Assembly (NCBI GenBank): GCA_934394595.1
Contig: CAKRRX010000007.1
Location: 1-39,923, forward strand
Reading direction: 5' to 3'
Origin: an uncultured Blautia sp.
GTDB lineage: Bacteria > Bacillota > Clostridia > Lachnospirales > Lachnospiraceae
Length of the DNA: 39,923 nucleotides
Within the stretch, counting starts at the first letter, position 1. Every line of letters starts with the position of its first letter. A model generated the notes under the pieces. It was given only the letters and a program-made list of their open reading frames with translations. It searched no databases and was not told the DNA's origin. Below are positions 34,004 to 39,923 of the stretch, in pieces. The position numbers were made by a program, and so were the translations under genes.

Positions 34004-34045
34004 AAACAAAAAAACTCAGAGTTCAATGGGACTCTGAGCTTTTTT
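34004..34045. terminator. Bidirectional terminator between capA-like gene and queA
   Basis: Stem CTCAGAGT (34015-34022) with ACTCTGAG (34031-34038), eight-base loop; TTTTTT on the plus side and T7 on the minus side. Ends both convergent transcripts. Confidence 0.88.
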
Positions 34046-34072
34046 ATGTTTTAGAACAAATTCGTTTTTGGT

Positions 34073-35098
34073 CTACAAAATGATCATCGCATCCCCAAAG
34101 GAAAAGAATCGATATTTCTCCTGCACTGCAACTTCATAAGCGTGCATGATATTCTCTTTTCCAGCCAGCGCAGACACCAACATTACCAGAGTGGATTCCG
34201 GCAGATGGAAATTAGTGATCAGGCCATCGATCATCTTAAATTTATATCCCGGATAAATAAAAATCTCTGTCCAGCCGCTTCCGACTTTCAGAATTCCATC
34301 TTCCCCGGTGGCTGATTCCAGTGTACGGCAGCTGGTAGTTCCAACTGCGATCACACGTCCTCCGTTTTTCTTGGTATCATTGATCAGCTTTGCCTGATCC
34401 TCTTCCACAATATAAAACTCCGAATGCATATGATGCTGTTCCACATCATCCACCTTTACCGGGCGGAAGGTGCCAAGACCTACGTGAAGGGTCACATGGG
34501 CAATGTTGACTCCCTTTTCCTTAACCTGTTCCAGAAGCTCTTTTGTAAAATGCAGGCCTGCTGTAGGCGCTGCTGCGGAACCTTCGTTTTTGGCGTATAC
34601 TGTCTGATAACGGTTCTTATCCTTTAATTTATGGGTAATGTAAGGCGGCAGGGGCATTTCTCCAAGCTGATCCAGAATTTCCTCAAAAATCCCTTCATAA
34701 TGAAACTGGATCAGTCGGTTTCCCTCGTCCACCACATCTATGATCTCACCCTTTAAAATCCCGTCTCCAAAGGTGATCTTTGCACCTGGGCGGGCTTTTT
34801 TGCCAGGTTTTACCAGACATTCCCATATATCATTTTCCCTTCTTTTCAGAAGAAGGATCTCGATCACTGCACCGGTCTCTTCTTTATGTCCGTAAAGTCT
34901 CGCCGGAATTACCTTGGTATCATTGATGACCAGAGTATCTCCTTTGTTCAGATAGTCCAGTATATCTCTGAAATGACGATGTTCAATACTTCCATCAGCC
35001 ATAGAAAGATGCATAAGCCTGGAAGAGCTTCTGTCTTCCAGCGGATCCTGGGCAATCAGCTCCTGGGGAAGCTCATAGTAAAAATCAGATGTTCTCAT
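34073..35098 (-). CDS. queA: S-adenosylmethionine:tRNA ribosyltransferase-isomerase
   Basis: Transfers the ribosyl group of SAM to preQ1 in tRNA, forming epoxyqueuosine. 341 residues with the standard start [54 protein letters not shown] and [22 protein letters not shown] C-terminus. It overlaps trmD by 14 bases, so it is translationally coupled to the rpsP-trmD operon, an unusual place because rplS normally follows trmD. GGAGGAATCC precedes the ATG. Confidence 0.97.
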   Translation of the reverse strand: MRTSDFYYELPQELIAQDPLEDRSSSRLMHLSMADGSIEHRHFRDILDYLNKGDTLVINDTKVIPARLYGHKEETGAVIEILLLKRRENDIWECLVKPGKKARPGAKITFGDGILKGEIIDVVDEGNRLIQFHYEGIFEEILDQLGEMPLPPYITHKLKDKNRYQTVYAKNEGSAAAPTAGLHFTKELLEQVKEKGVNIAHVTLHVGLGTFRPVKVDDVEQHHMHSEFYIVEEDQAKLINDTKKNGGRVIAVGTTSCRTLESATGEDGILKVGSGWTEIFIYPGYKFKMIDGLITNFHLPESTLVMLVSALAGKENIMHAYEVAVQEKYRFFSFGDAMIIL

Positions 35099-35852
35099 CT
35101 TTGGATTCCTCCTCTTTCCACTGTTTTTTCAACTGCCGCACAAAATTCCATTCTTTGTTGGTAAGGTCTGCCTTTTTCAGCAGATCCGGGCGTCTCTTCG
35201 CAGTACGGATAATGGACTGCTCCCTGCGCCATTTTTCAATATTTGCATGATGACCGGACATGAGAACCTCCGGAACCTTTTTGCCATGCCACTCTTCCGG
35301 CCGGCTGTACTGGGGATATTCCAAAAGATTTCCTGCAAAAGACTCTGTCTCACCGGATTCCTGATTGCTCAGCACCCCCGGAACCATACGGGAGATAGAA
35401 TCCATCATAACCATAGCCGGAAGTTCACCACCTGTCAGCACATAGTCCCCAATGGATACATAATCTGTAACGATTTCTTCCAGAACTCTCTCATCAATTC
35501 CCTCATAATGGCCACAAAGAAATACCAGATCCTCTTCTTTTGCCATATCCCTGGCCATCTGCTGATTAAACACCTGTCCCTGAGGGGTCAGATAAACCAC
35601 CCTGGGGCGTTTTCCTGTCTTCTTCGCAATGGCTTCATATGCCAGATAAACTGGCTCTGCCTGCATCAGCATTCCGGCTCCTCCGCCATAAGTATAGTCG
35701 TCCACTTTCTGATGTTTGTTAAAGGCATAATCCCGAATATTTACTGCTTCCACAGAAAGGATTCCTGCATTTATGGCACGGCCTGTAATGCTTGTATTCA
35801 TTCCATTCTGAATCATCTCAGGAAAAAGAGTCAAAACATGGAAATTCATCAT
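35085..35852 (-). CDS. trmD: tRNA (guanine37-N1)-methyltransferase
   Basis: SPOUT methyltransferase that makes m1G37 in tRNAs and prevents frameshifting. 255 residues: [12 protein letters not shown] start, [40 protein letters not shown] and [15 protein letters not shown] form the trefoil-knot SAM site. Start at 35852 because its ATG overlaps the rimM stop as ATGA; the next codon is also ATG. The frame open upstream of this is rimM in another phase. Confidence 0.97.
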   Translation of the reverse strand: MMNFHVLTLFPEMIQNGMNTSITGRAINAGILSVEAVNIRDYAFNKHQKVDDYTYGGGAGMLMQAEPVYLAYEAIAKKTGKRPRVVYLTPQGQVFNQQMARDMAKEEDLVFLCGHYEGIDERVLEEIVTDYVSIGDYVLTGGELPAMVMMDSISRMVPGVLSNQESGETESFAGNLLEYPQYSRPEEWHGKKVPEVLMSGHHANIEKWRREQSIIRTAKRRPDLLKKADLTNKEWNFVRQLKKQWKEEESKDENI

Positions 35853-36352
35853 AAAAGTCCTTTCATCAGATGTATCGTCATCACATTTTCTTCCAGATCT
35901 ACATCCAAAATACACTCCTTGATTGCTGGGAGAAGTACTTCCTGATGATCTGGCAGTTCTACTACATAAACATCATTGGCTCCGGTCTCCATCACATCCT
36001 TCAATGTTCCAAAATGGCTCTGATCCTCCAGAACCACTTCCATGCCGATCAGGTCTCCGATGTAATATTCATCCTCATCCAGTTCCTGTGCTTCCTCTCT
36101 TGGAACCCACAGATCTCTGCCTTTGTACATTTCGATATCATTTATATTATCAATCCCTTCAAATTTCAGGATCACAAGATTCTTAAAAAATCTCACATTC
36201 CGAATCTCAAGCTTTTTCATTTCCCTGCCTGCATCCAGAAATACATACTCCAGATCCAAAAAACGCTCCGGATCTGTGGTGGGGAATACCTTTACTTCTC
36301 CCCTTACTCCGTGAGTTGTGGTGATCACACCAACCTTTAATAAATCTTCCAT
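35849..36352 (-). CDS. rimM: Ribosome maturation factor RimM
   Basis: Assists 30S assembly near S19 and 16S rRNA processing. 167 residues: N-terminal RimM domain (KVGVITTTHGVRGEVKVFPTTD) and C-terminal PRC-barrel (DEYYIGDLIGMEVV; GANDVYVVE; LLPAIKECILDVDLEENVM). AGAGGAG precedes the ATG. It is preceded by a 130-base gap holding the khpA terminator and a pair of direct repeats. Confidence 0.96.
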   Translation of the reverse strand: MEDLLKVGVITTTHGVRGEVKVFPTTDPERFLDLEYVFLDAGREMKKLEIRNVRFFKNLVILKFEGIDNINDIEMYKGRDLWVPREEAQELDEDEYYIGDLIGMEVVLEDQSHFGTLKDVMETGANDVYVVELPDHQEVLLPAIKECILDVDLEENVMTIHLMKGLL

Positions 36353-36378
36353 TCAAAACTCCTCTATAAAATGGATAT

Positions 36379-36431
36379 GTCTGCCGTCCAGGACTTTTCA
36401 ATACATGAAAGTCAGCAGTCCAAGACTTTCA
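36379..36431. repeat. Pair of ~21-base direct repeats before rimM
   Basis: 36379-36400 and 36411-36431 share GTCNGC.GTCCARGACTTT.CA, about 80 percent identical, 10 bases apart. The spacer plus arms also contain TGAAAGTC, the inverse of GACTTTCA. Confidence 0.6.
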
Positions 36432-36435
36432 TAAG

Positions 36436-36467
36436 TAAAAACAGGAGCCATGTCTCCACAGCTCCTG
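36436..36467 (-). terminator. Terminator after khpA
   Basis: CAGGAGC (36461-36467 on minus) with GCTCCTG (36442-36448), 12-base loop, then TTTTT on the minus strand. It lies inside the operon, so it would attenuate rimM-trmD-queA relative to rpsP-khpA. Confidence 0.7.
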
Positions 36468-36485
36468 CGTTTTATATCTTGCCTA

Positions 36486-36716
36486 TCATTGCAGAATATC
36501 TACAATCACTTTTTTGCTGCTTTTAGAAGAAGCCGCTTTCACTACGGTACGGATTGCCTTGGCAATTCTGCCCTGACGTCCAATGACCTTACCCATATCA
36601 GATGGTCCTACCTTCAGTTCGATGACTACAGCATCATCTTTTTCTGTTTCGGTAACGACTACTTCGTCCGGATTTTCAACAAGAGATTTTGCAATTACTT
36701 CTACTAATTCTTTCAT
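36486..36716 (-). CDS. khpA: KH-domain RNA-binding protein KhpA
   Basis: 76 residues, a single KH domain with the GxxG loop in GKVIGRQGRIAKAIRTVV. KhpA (YlqC) pairs with KhpB/EloR in Gram-positive bacteria and binds many RNAs, affecting cell elongation. Position between rpsP and rimM is conserved. GGGAGG precedes the ATG. Confidence 0.94.
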   Translation of the reverse strand: MKELVEVIAKSLVENPDEVVVTETEKDDAVVIELKVGPSDMGKVIGRQGRIAKAIRTVVKAASSKSSKKVIVDILQ

Positions 36717-36776
36717 TACACACCTCCCTGACCCGTCCTCATCTGGACGTTACAGAAATACCCCCTGAGGTACTTC

Positions 36777-37022
36777 TTATTTCTCGATTCCGGCCTGTTT
36801 GAAGATCTTTGCTACAACTTCTGTAGGCTGAGCACCTGTTGCAAGCCATTTTTTAGCTGCCTCTTCGTCAACCTTGCATACGCTTGGCTCCTGGTTTGGA
36901 TCGTATGTTCCGATCTCCTCGATGCATCTTCCGTCACGTTTGCTGCGGGAATCTGCAACAACGATTCTATAATAAGGTGCTTTCTTCTGTCCCATTCTTC
37001 TTAATCTGATCTTTACTGCCAT
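36777..37022 (-). CDS. rpsP: 30S ribosomal protein S16
   Basis: 81 residues. Start [26 protein letters not shown] is split by the family signature at RLRR and [23 protein letters not shown] follows. Full length. GGAGG is 9-10 bases before ATG. First gene of the ribosomal part of the operon, following the palindrome at 37070-37098. Confidence 0.98.
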   Translation of the reverse strand: MAVKIRLRRMGQKKAPYYRIVVADSRSKRDGRCIEEIGTYDPNQEPSVCKVDEEAAKKWLATGAQPTEVVAKIFKQAGIEK

Positions 37023-37060
37023 TTTAATTTTCCTCCAGTTTTACTTTCTCTTTATTAGTT

Positions 37061-37098
37061 AATAAGGATGTTAGGGGCAAAATTCTTTTGCCACTAAC
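37061..37098. repeat. Palindromic element between ffh and rpsP
   Basis: GTTAG-GGCAAAA (37070-37082) pairs with TTTTGCC-CTAAC (37086-37098), one mismatch, 3-base loop. Sequence and flank match the element before rpoZ (13101-13140). There is no T-run, so it may be a processing site or attenuator. Confidence 0.6.
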
Positions 37099-37152
37099 TC
37101 GATACCACGGATTGCTGTGCAGCTGCACTGCCTGAAACCCTGGTACCTAATA

Positions 37153-38502
37153 TTAAAAAGGAAGCTTGAAGCCGCCTCTTTTACCACCCATTTTGCCGCC
37201 CATCATACCGGGCATCTGCTTCATCATCTTCTTGCTCTGCTCAAACTGCTTCACAAGACGGTTGACCTCTGCAACATCTACTCCTGCACCTTTGGCAATT
37301 CGGTTTTTGCGGGAAACATTCAGGATTCCTGGATTGGTACGCTCCTGGGGAGTCATGGAAAGGATAATGGACTTGGTTCTGTCCATAGCCTTCTCATCGA
37401 TCATACTCTCCACATCCTTCATCTTGCCTCCGATTCCAGGAAGCATATTCAGGATACTGGAAATACCGCCCATCTTGTTCATCTGCTCCAGGCTTGTGAG
37501 ATAGTCATTGAAATCAAATTCCATCTTCTTCAGCTTCTTGGACATCTCCTGGGCTGCTTCCTGATCTACCGCTGCTTCTGCTTTCTCGATCAGGCTCATC
37601 ACATCTCCCATACCGAGAATACGGGATGCCATTCTCTGTGGATAGAACTGCTCCAGATCGGATAATTTCTCTCCCATACCCACATACAGGATCGGCTTTC
37701 CGGTAACTGCTTTGATGGAAAGGGCTGCACCACCACGGGTATCACCATCCATCTTGGTCAGGATCACACCGTCGATTCCAACCTTCTCTGAAAAGGTCTG
37801 GGCAACGTTCACCGCGTCCTGTCCAGTCATGGCATCTACCACAAGGATCGTCGCATCAACCTCAATGTTAGCCTTAATGTCAGCCAATTCCTGCATCATG
37901 TCCTCATCCACATGCAGACGGCCTGCTGTATCAATGATCACCACATTCTGCTGATTGGCTTTTGCGTGAGCAATTGCTGCCTTGGCAATGTCCACCGGAC
38001 TCTGCTTGTCTCCCATAGTGAAGACTTCCACACCCTGCTTCTCACCATTCACCTGCAGCTGTGTGATTGCTGCCGGTCTGTATACGTCACAGGCTACCAG
38101 AAGCGGTCTCTTGCCTTTTGACTTGATCTTGCCTGCAAGCTTGGCTGCTGTGGTGGTCTTACCGGCGCCCTGCAGACCAGCCATCATCAGCACGGTCAGA
38201 TCATTGCCCGGCTTGATGGGAAGTTCTGTGGTCTCACTGCCCATAAGGTTCACCAGCTCTTCGTTTACGATCTTGATGACCATCTGGCCCGGATTCAGTC
38301 CGTTCATCACGTCCTGTCCTACTGCACGTTCCTGTACAGATTTCGTAAACTGCTTCACAACTTTAAAGTTCACGTCGGCTTCAAGGAGCGCCATCTTGAC
38401 CTCTTTCAATGCGACCTTAACGTCCTCTTCTGTCAGACGGCCTTTGCTTCTCAGCTTTTTGAATACATTCTGAAGTTTATCTGTCAAGCTTTCAAATGCC
38501 AT
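37153..38502 (-). CDS. ffh: Signal recognition particle protein Ffh
   Basis: SRP54 GTPase for co-translational membrane targeting. 449 residues: N domain, G domain with GLQGAGKTTTAAKLA, DTAGRLHVDE and TKMDGDTRGGAALS, and the Met-rich M domain (SKKMMKQMPGMMGGKMGG) at the C-terminus, which binds 4.5S/SRP RNA and signal peptides. AGAGGAG precedes the ATG, overlapping the end of ylxM (3-base gap). Confidence 0.98.
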   Translation of the reverse strand: MAFESLTDKLQNVFKKLRSKGRLTEEDVKVALKEVKMALLEADVNFKVVKQFTKSVQERAVGQDVMNGLNPGQMVIKIVNEELVNLMGSETTELPIKPGNDLTVLMMAGLQGAGKTTTAAKLAGKIKSKGKRPLLVACDVYRPAAITQLQVNGEKQGVEVFTMGDKQSPVDIAKAAIAHAKANQQNVVIIDTAGRLHVDEDMMQELADIKANIEVDATILVVDAMTGQDAVNVAQTFSEKVGIDGVILTKMDGDTRGGAALSIKAVTGKPILYVGMGEKLSDLEQFYPQRMASRILGMGDVMSLIEKAEAAVDQEAAQEMSKKLKKMEFDFNDYLTSLEQMNKMGGISSILNMLPGIGGKMKDVESMIDEKAMDRTKSIILSMTPQERTNPGILNVSRKNRIAKGAGVDVAEVNRLVKQFEQSKKMMKQMPGMMGGKMGGKRGGFKLPF

Positions 38503-38505
38503 GTA

Positions 38506-38829
38506 TCATAACTCCTCTAAAATCACATTGGATATTGCCACTATATCATCTGCGTGATAGCCGGATGCAAGCTCATGGATCTTCTGTACCTGCCCACGGA
38601 TATTCACAAACTTCTCCACCAGATGCAGCTTCTCTTCATATTCTTCAAGAGCCTTGTCACAGCGCCGGATCATATCGTGTACGCCCTGGCGGCTGATATT
38701 CAGTTCCTCTGCGACCTCACTGAGAGAATAATCTTCCAGAACCACGCTTTCGTAGATCTGCTGCTGTCTCTTTGTCAGAAGTTCGCCGTAAAAATCATAG
38801 AGCAAAGTACGTTCTACAAACTTTTCCAT
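38506..38829 (-). CDS. ylxM: YlxM/p13-like putative DNA-binding protein
   Basis: 107 residues, UPF0122 family; a helix-turn-helix resembling sigma region 4 (LTKRQQQIYESVVLEDYSLS at 18-37, then EVAEELNISRQGVHDMIRR). Stimulates SRP GTPase activity in streptococci and is regularly found upstream of ffh. AAGGTGA precedes the ATG. First gene of the operon to queA. Confidence 0.95.
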   Translation of the reverse strand: MEKFVERTLLYDFYGELLTKRQQQIYESVVLEDYSLSEVAEELNISRQGVHDMIRRCDKALEEYEEKLHLVEKFVNIRGQVQKIHELASGYHADDIVAISNVILEEL

Positions 38830-38846
38830 TCGTTATCACCTTGGGT

Positions 38847-38875
38847 ATCATAACGTATTTCAGAGTGTCTGTCAA
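38847..38875 (-). promoter_or_regulatory. Promoter of the ylxM-ffh operon
   Basis: TTGACA (38870-38875), 17-base spacer and TATGAT (38847-38852). The -10 is only about 18 bases before the ATG at 38829, giving a very short leader. Confidence 0.85.
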
Positions 38876-38902
38876 GTATTTTCTGTTGACAGACACTTTT
38901 TT
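38864..38902 (+). other. 12-bp inverted repeat covering the ylxM -35
   Basis: AGTGTCTGTCAA (38864-38875) and TTGACAGACACT (38886-38897), 10-base loop, then TTTTTT on the plus strand. As RNA on the plus strand it would be a terminator, but no plus gene precedes it. On the minus strand it places a second TTGACA-containing arm over the promoter and may be an operator. Confidence 0.7.
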
Positions 38903-38945
38903 CTTATTGAACAGTTAAATATTGACGATACATACCAAAGAAAAT

Positions 38946-38968
38946 CCCGGCACATTAATCGCACCGGG
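38946..38968 (-). terminator. Terminator of the AT-rich secreted protein gene
   Basis: CCCGG plus three further pairs (two G-U) on each side of a 7-base loop, then ATTTTCTTT on the minus strand. Confidence 0.65.
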
Positions 38969-39011
38969 TAAATTATTTCTCCTGTTTCATTAAGCATTTT
39001 CTATCACAAAT

Positions 39012-39665
39012 TTATTTAAAATATAGAACTATTATTTCCGTCTGTTTGGTTTTAGTATTCTGCACATATGCGCTAACTGCAAAGCCAGAACCACCTGCCA
39101 CTTTAACTTTGCTGCCATTTTTAAATAATTCTGAATGCAGCCAGTTCTTCTGCACATAATCTGAGTATTTGATTTTCCAACCTTTTTTCAAATTAATCTT
39201 AAGAGCTGTTTTTTTATTTGCAAACTTAGAGTATTTTACATTTGCTATGGCATTTTTATTATATAGTTTTCCAGAGAATGTGTTCTTGCCTATTTTTACT
39301 GAAGTAATGGGATTCACATATTTATAAACCGTATATGCACATTTGTATGTCTTTTTTCCAGCTTTAACCGTAATTGTTGTTTTTCCGGCTTTTTTAGGAG
39401 TGACCCAAATAACGCCATATTTTACTTTTACAGTTGCTACATTCTTATTGCTGGATTTTACAGTTACTTTCTGGTCGCCAACTTCTGCAAGATAATTCAC
39501 CGGATTATAATAATATCTGTCTTTCATAGTTTTTGCAGAGTACTTTGTTGCATTTGCCTTTTTCGGAATGTGCAGTGTCTGCCCTGCATAAGCAGGTATT
39601 GTCATCATAATCATCATAGTCAGCGCCAAAACAACTATTGACATTTTTTTAAATACCTTTTTCAT
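39012..39665 (-). CDS. Secreted Ig-like protein, AT-rich
   Basis: 217 residues. Signal peptide 1 to ~28 (ending PAYAG). The mature part is Lys- and Tyr-rich. Residues ~55-115 have the bacterial Ig-like (Big_2-like) pattern: VTVKSSNKNVATVKVKYG and PKKAGKTTITVKAGKKTYKC. The C-terminal 100 residues are beta-rich and unrecognised. The codons are far more A/T-rich by eye than the ffh operon next door. The second ATG (39665) is 6 bases from GGAGGG; the first (39671) abuts it, so the second is used. Function unknown. Confidence 0.82.
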   Translation of the reverse strand: MKKVFKKMSIVVLALTMMIMMTIPAYAGQTLHIPKKANATKYSAKTMKDRYYYNPVNYLAEVGDQKVTVKSSNKNVATVKVKYGVIWVTPKKAGKTTITVKAGKKTYKCAYTVYKYVNPITSVKIGKNTFSGKLYNKNAIANVKYSKFANKKTALKINLKKGWKIKYSDYVQKNWLHSELFKNGSKVKVAGGSGFAVSAYVQNTKTKQTEIIVLYFK

Positions 39666-39712
39666 TTTCATCCCTCCATTTCATTCATTGGTATCATTAT
39701 GTTTGTACTGCT

Positions 39713-39718
39713 ATTATA
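39713..39718 (-). promoter_or_regulatory. -10 element of the AT-rich secreted protein gene
   Basis: TATAAT about 48 bases upstream of the ATG; the -35 at the right distance (AGCGCA) is poor. Confidence 0.45.
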
Positions 39719-39776
39719 CAGTAATTTCTGTGTTTTGCGCTTTTTCTTTCCGGATTGTCAATGACATTTAAGAAAT

Positions 39777-39866
39777 TTATCCTTTCACTGCGCCAATGGT
39801 TACACTTGCCAGGAATTTATCCTGGAACATCAGGAAAAATATCCTGGGCGATGCTGGAAGAATAAA
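39777..39866 (-). pseudogene. C-terminal relic of a sugar ABC transporter permease (MalG-type)
   Basis: Translating the minus strand back from the TAA at 39777-39779 gives ~28 residues ending FQDKFLASVTIGAVKG. The GAVKG terminus after a hydrophobic stretch and an FQ-type motif is the hallmark C-terminus of carbohydrate ABC permeases of the MalG/UgpE class. The rest of the gene is missing: a strong terminator hairpin begins immediately upstream at 39866. No start codon or ribosome site fits. It is too short to be caught as an ordinary gene. Confidence 0.75.
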
Positions 39867-39921
39867 AAACGGAAACCAGATCTGCAGCAACAACTGCAAT
39901 TCTGGTTTCCGTTTTCTTTTT
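39861..39921. terminator. Long bidirectional terminator at the right edge
   Basis: 15-bp outer stem (39866-39880 with 39901-39915, core ACGGAAACCAGA) continued by an inner stem TGCAG/CTGCA after a 2-base mismatch. T6 follows on the minus side, TTTTCTTTTTTC on the plus side. It probably ends a gene beyond the window's right edge. Confidence 0.88.
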
Positions 39922-39923
39922 TC

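Noticed and set aside
37166..37504. Plus-strand frame opposite the ffh M domain
   Set aside because: Antisense shadow; composition follows ffh codon positions.

Overview
The window looks like a chromosomal housekeeping segment from an anaerobic, low-to-mid GC Firmicute, most likely a gut Lachnospiraceae (Blautia-like). That placement is inference. It rests on consensus TTGACA/TATAAT promoters, strong AGGAGG ribosome sites, a tyrosine T-box leader, the yicC-remA-gmk-rpoZ-rimO-pgsA and ylxM-ffh-rpsP-khpA-rimM-trmD gene orders, a Cys/Gly-rich small protein, and many secreted Ig-like/Fn3/cell-wall-repeat proteins. I see no rRNA, tRNA, insertion sequence, prophage or CRISPR array.

Layout, left to right. 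1-8.1 kb, minus strand: alaS, tyrS with its T-box leader, a membrane-anchored MutS-like ATPase, and a SleB-type cell-wall hydrolase with choline-binding-like repeats. 8.1-9.45 kb: four small genes of unknown function, one of them the Cys/Gly-rich protein. 9.5-15.0 kb, minus: one long operon read yicC, remA, gmk, rpoZ, rimO, pgsA, cinA from a consensus promoter at about 15.1 kb. 15.2-18.55 kb, plus: rqcH and an ABC-F ATPase. 18.7-22.2 kb, minus: a secreted Fn3/LamG-like protein and an EF-G paralogue. 22.4-26.4 kb, plus: tyrA and aroA (aromatic amino acid synthesis), then a secreted SH3/Big_2 protein. 26.4-31.1 kb: an AT-rich intergenic region, a D-lactate-type dehydrogenase, an AraC regulator divergent from a MATE exporter, and nfo. 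31.3-33.9 kb, plus: an NSS amino-acid transporter and a CapA-family protein. 34.1-38.8 kb, minus: ylxM, ffh, rpsP, khpA, rimM, trmD, queA, the classical SRP/S16/tRNA-modification operon with queA in the place usually held by rplS. 39.0-39.7 kb: an AT-rich secreted protein. The right edge carries the last ~29 codons of a sugar ABC transporter permease, abutting a terminator hairpin, which looks like a gene relic.

The functional theme is translation and its quality control: two aminoacyl-tRNA synthetases, RqcH, ABC-F, an EF-G paralogue, RimO, RimM, TrmD, QueA, S16, SRP. Nucleotide, lipid and aromatic amino acid metabolism accompany it, with a scatter of lineage-specific surface proteins. I found no convincing undescribed multi-gene system. 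The observations most worth checking are the permease relic, the unknown small-gene cluster at 8.1-9.45 kb, the regulatory hairpins and promoters (inverted repeat over the ylxM -35, promoter inside the EF-G paralogue's 3' end, paired palindromes before rpoZ and rpsP), the small dispersed intergenic repeats, and a conservative D-to-E change at the RqcH DR motif.
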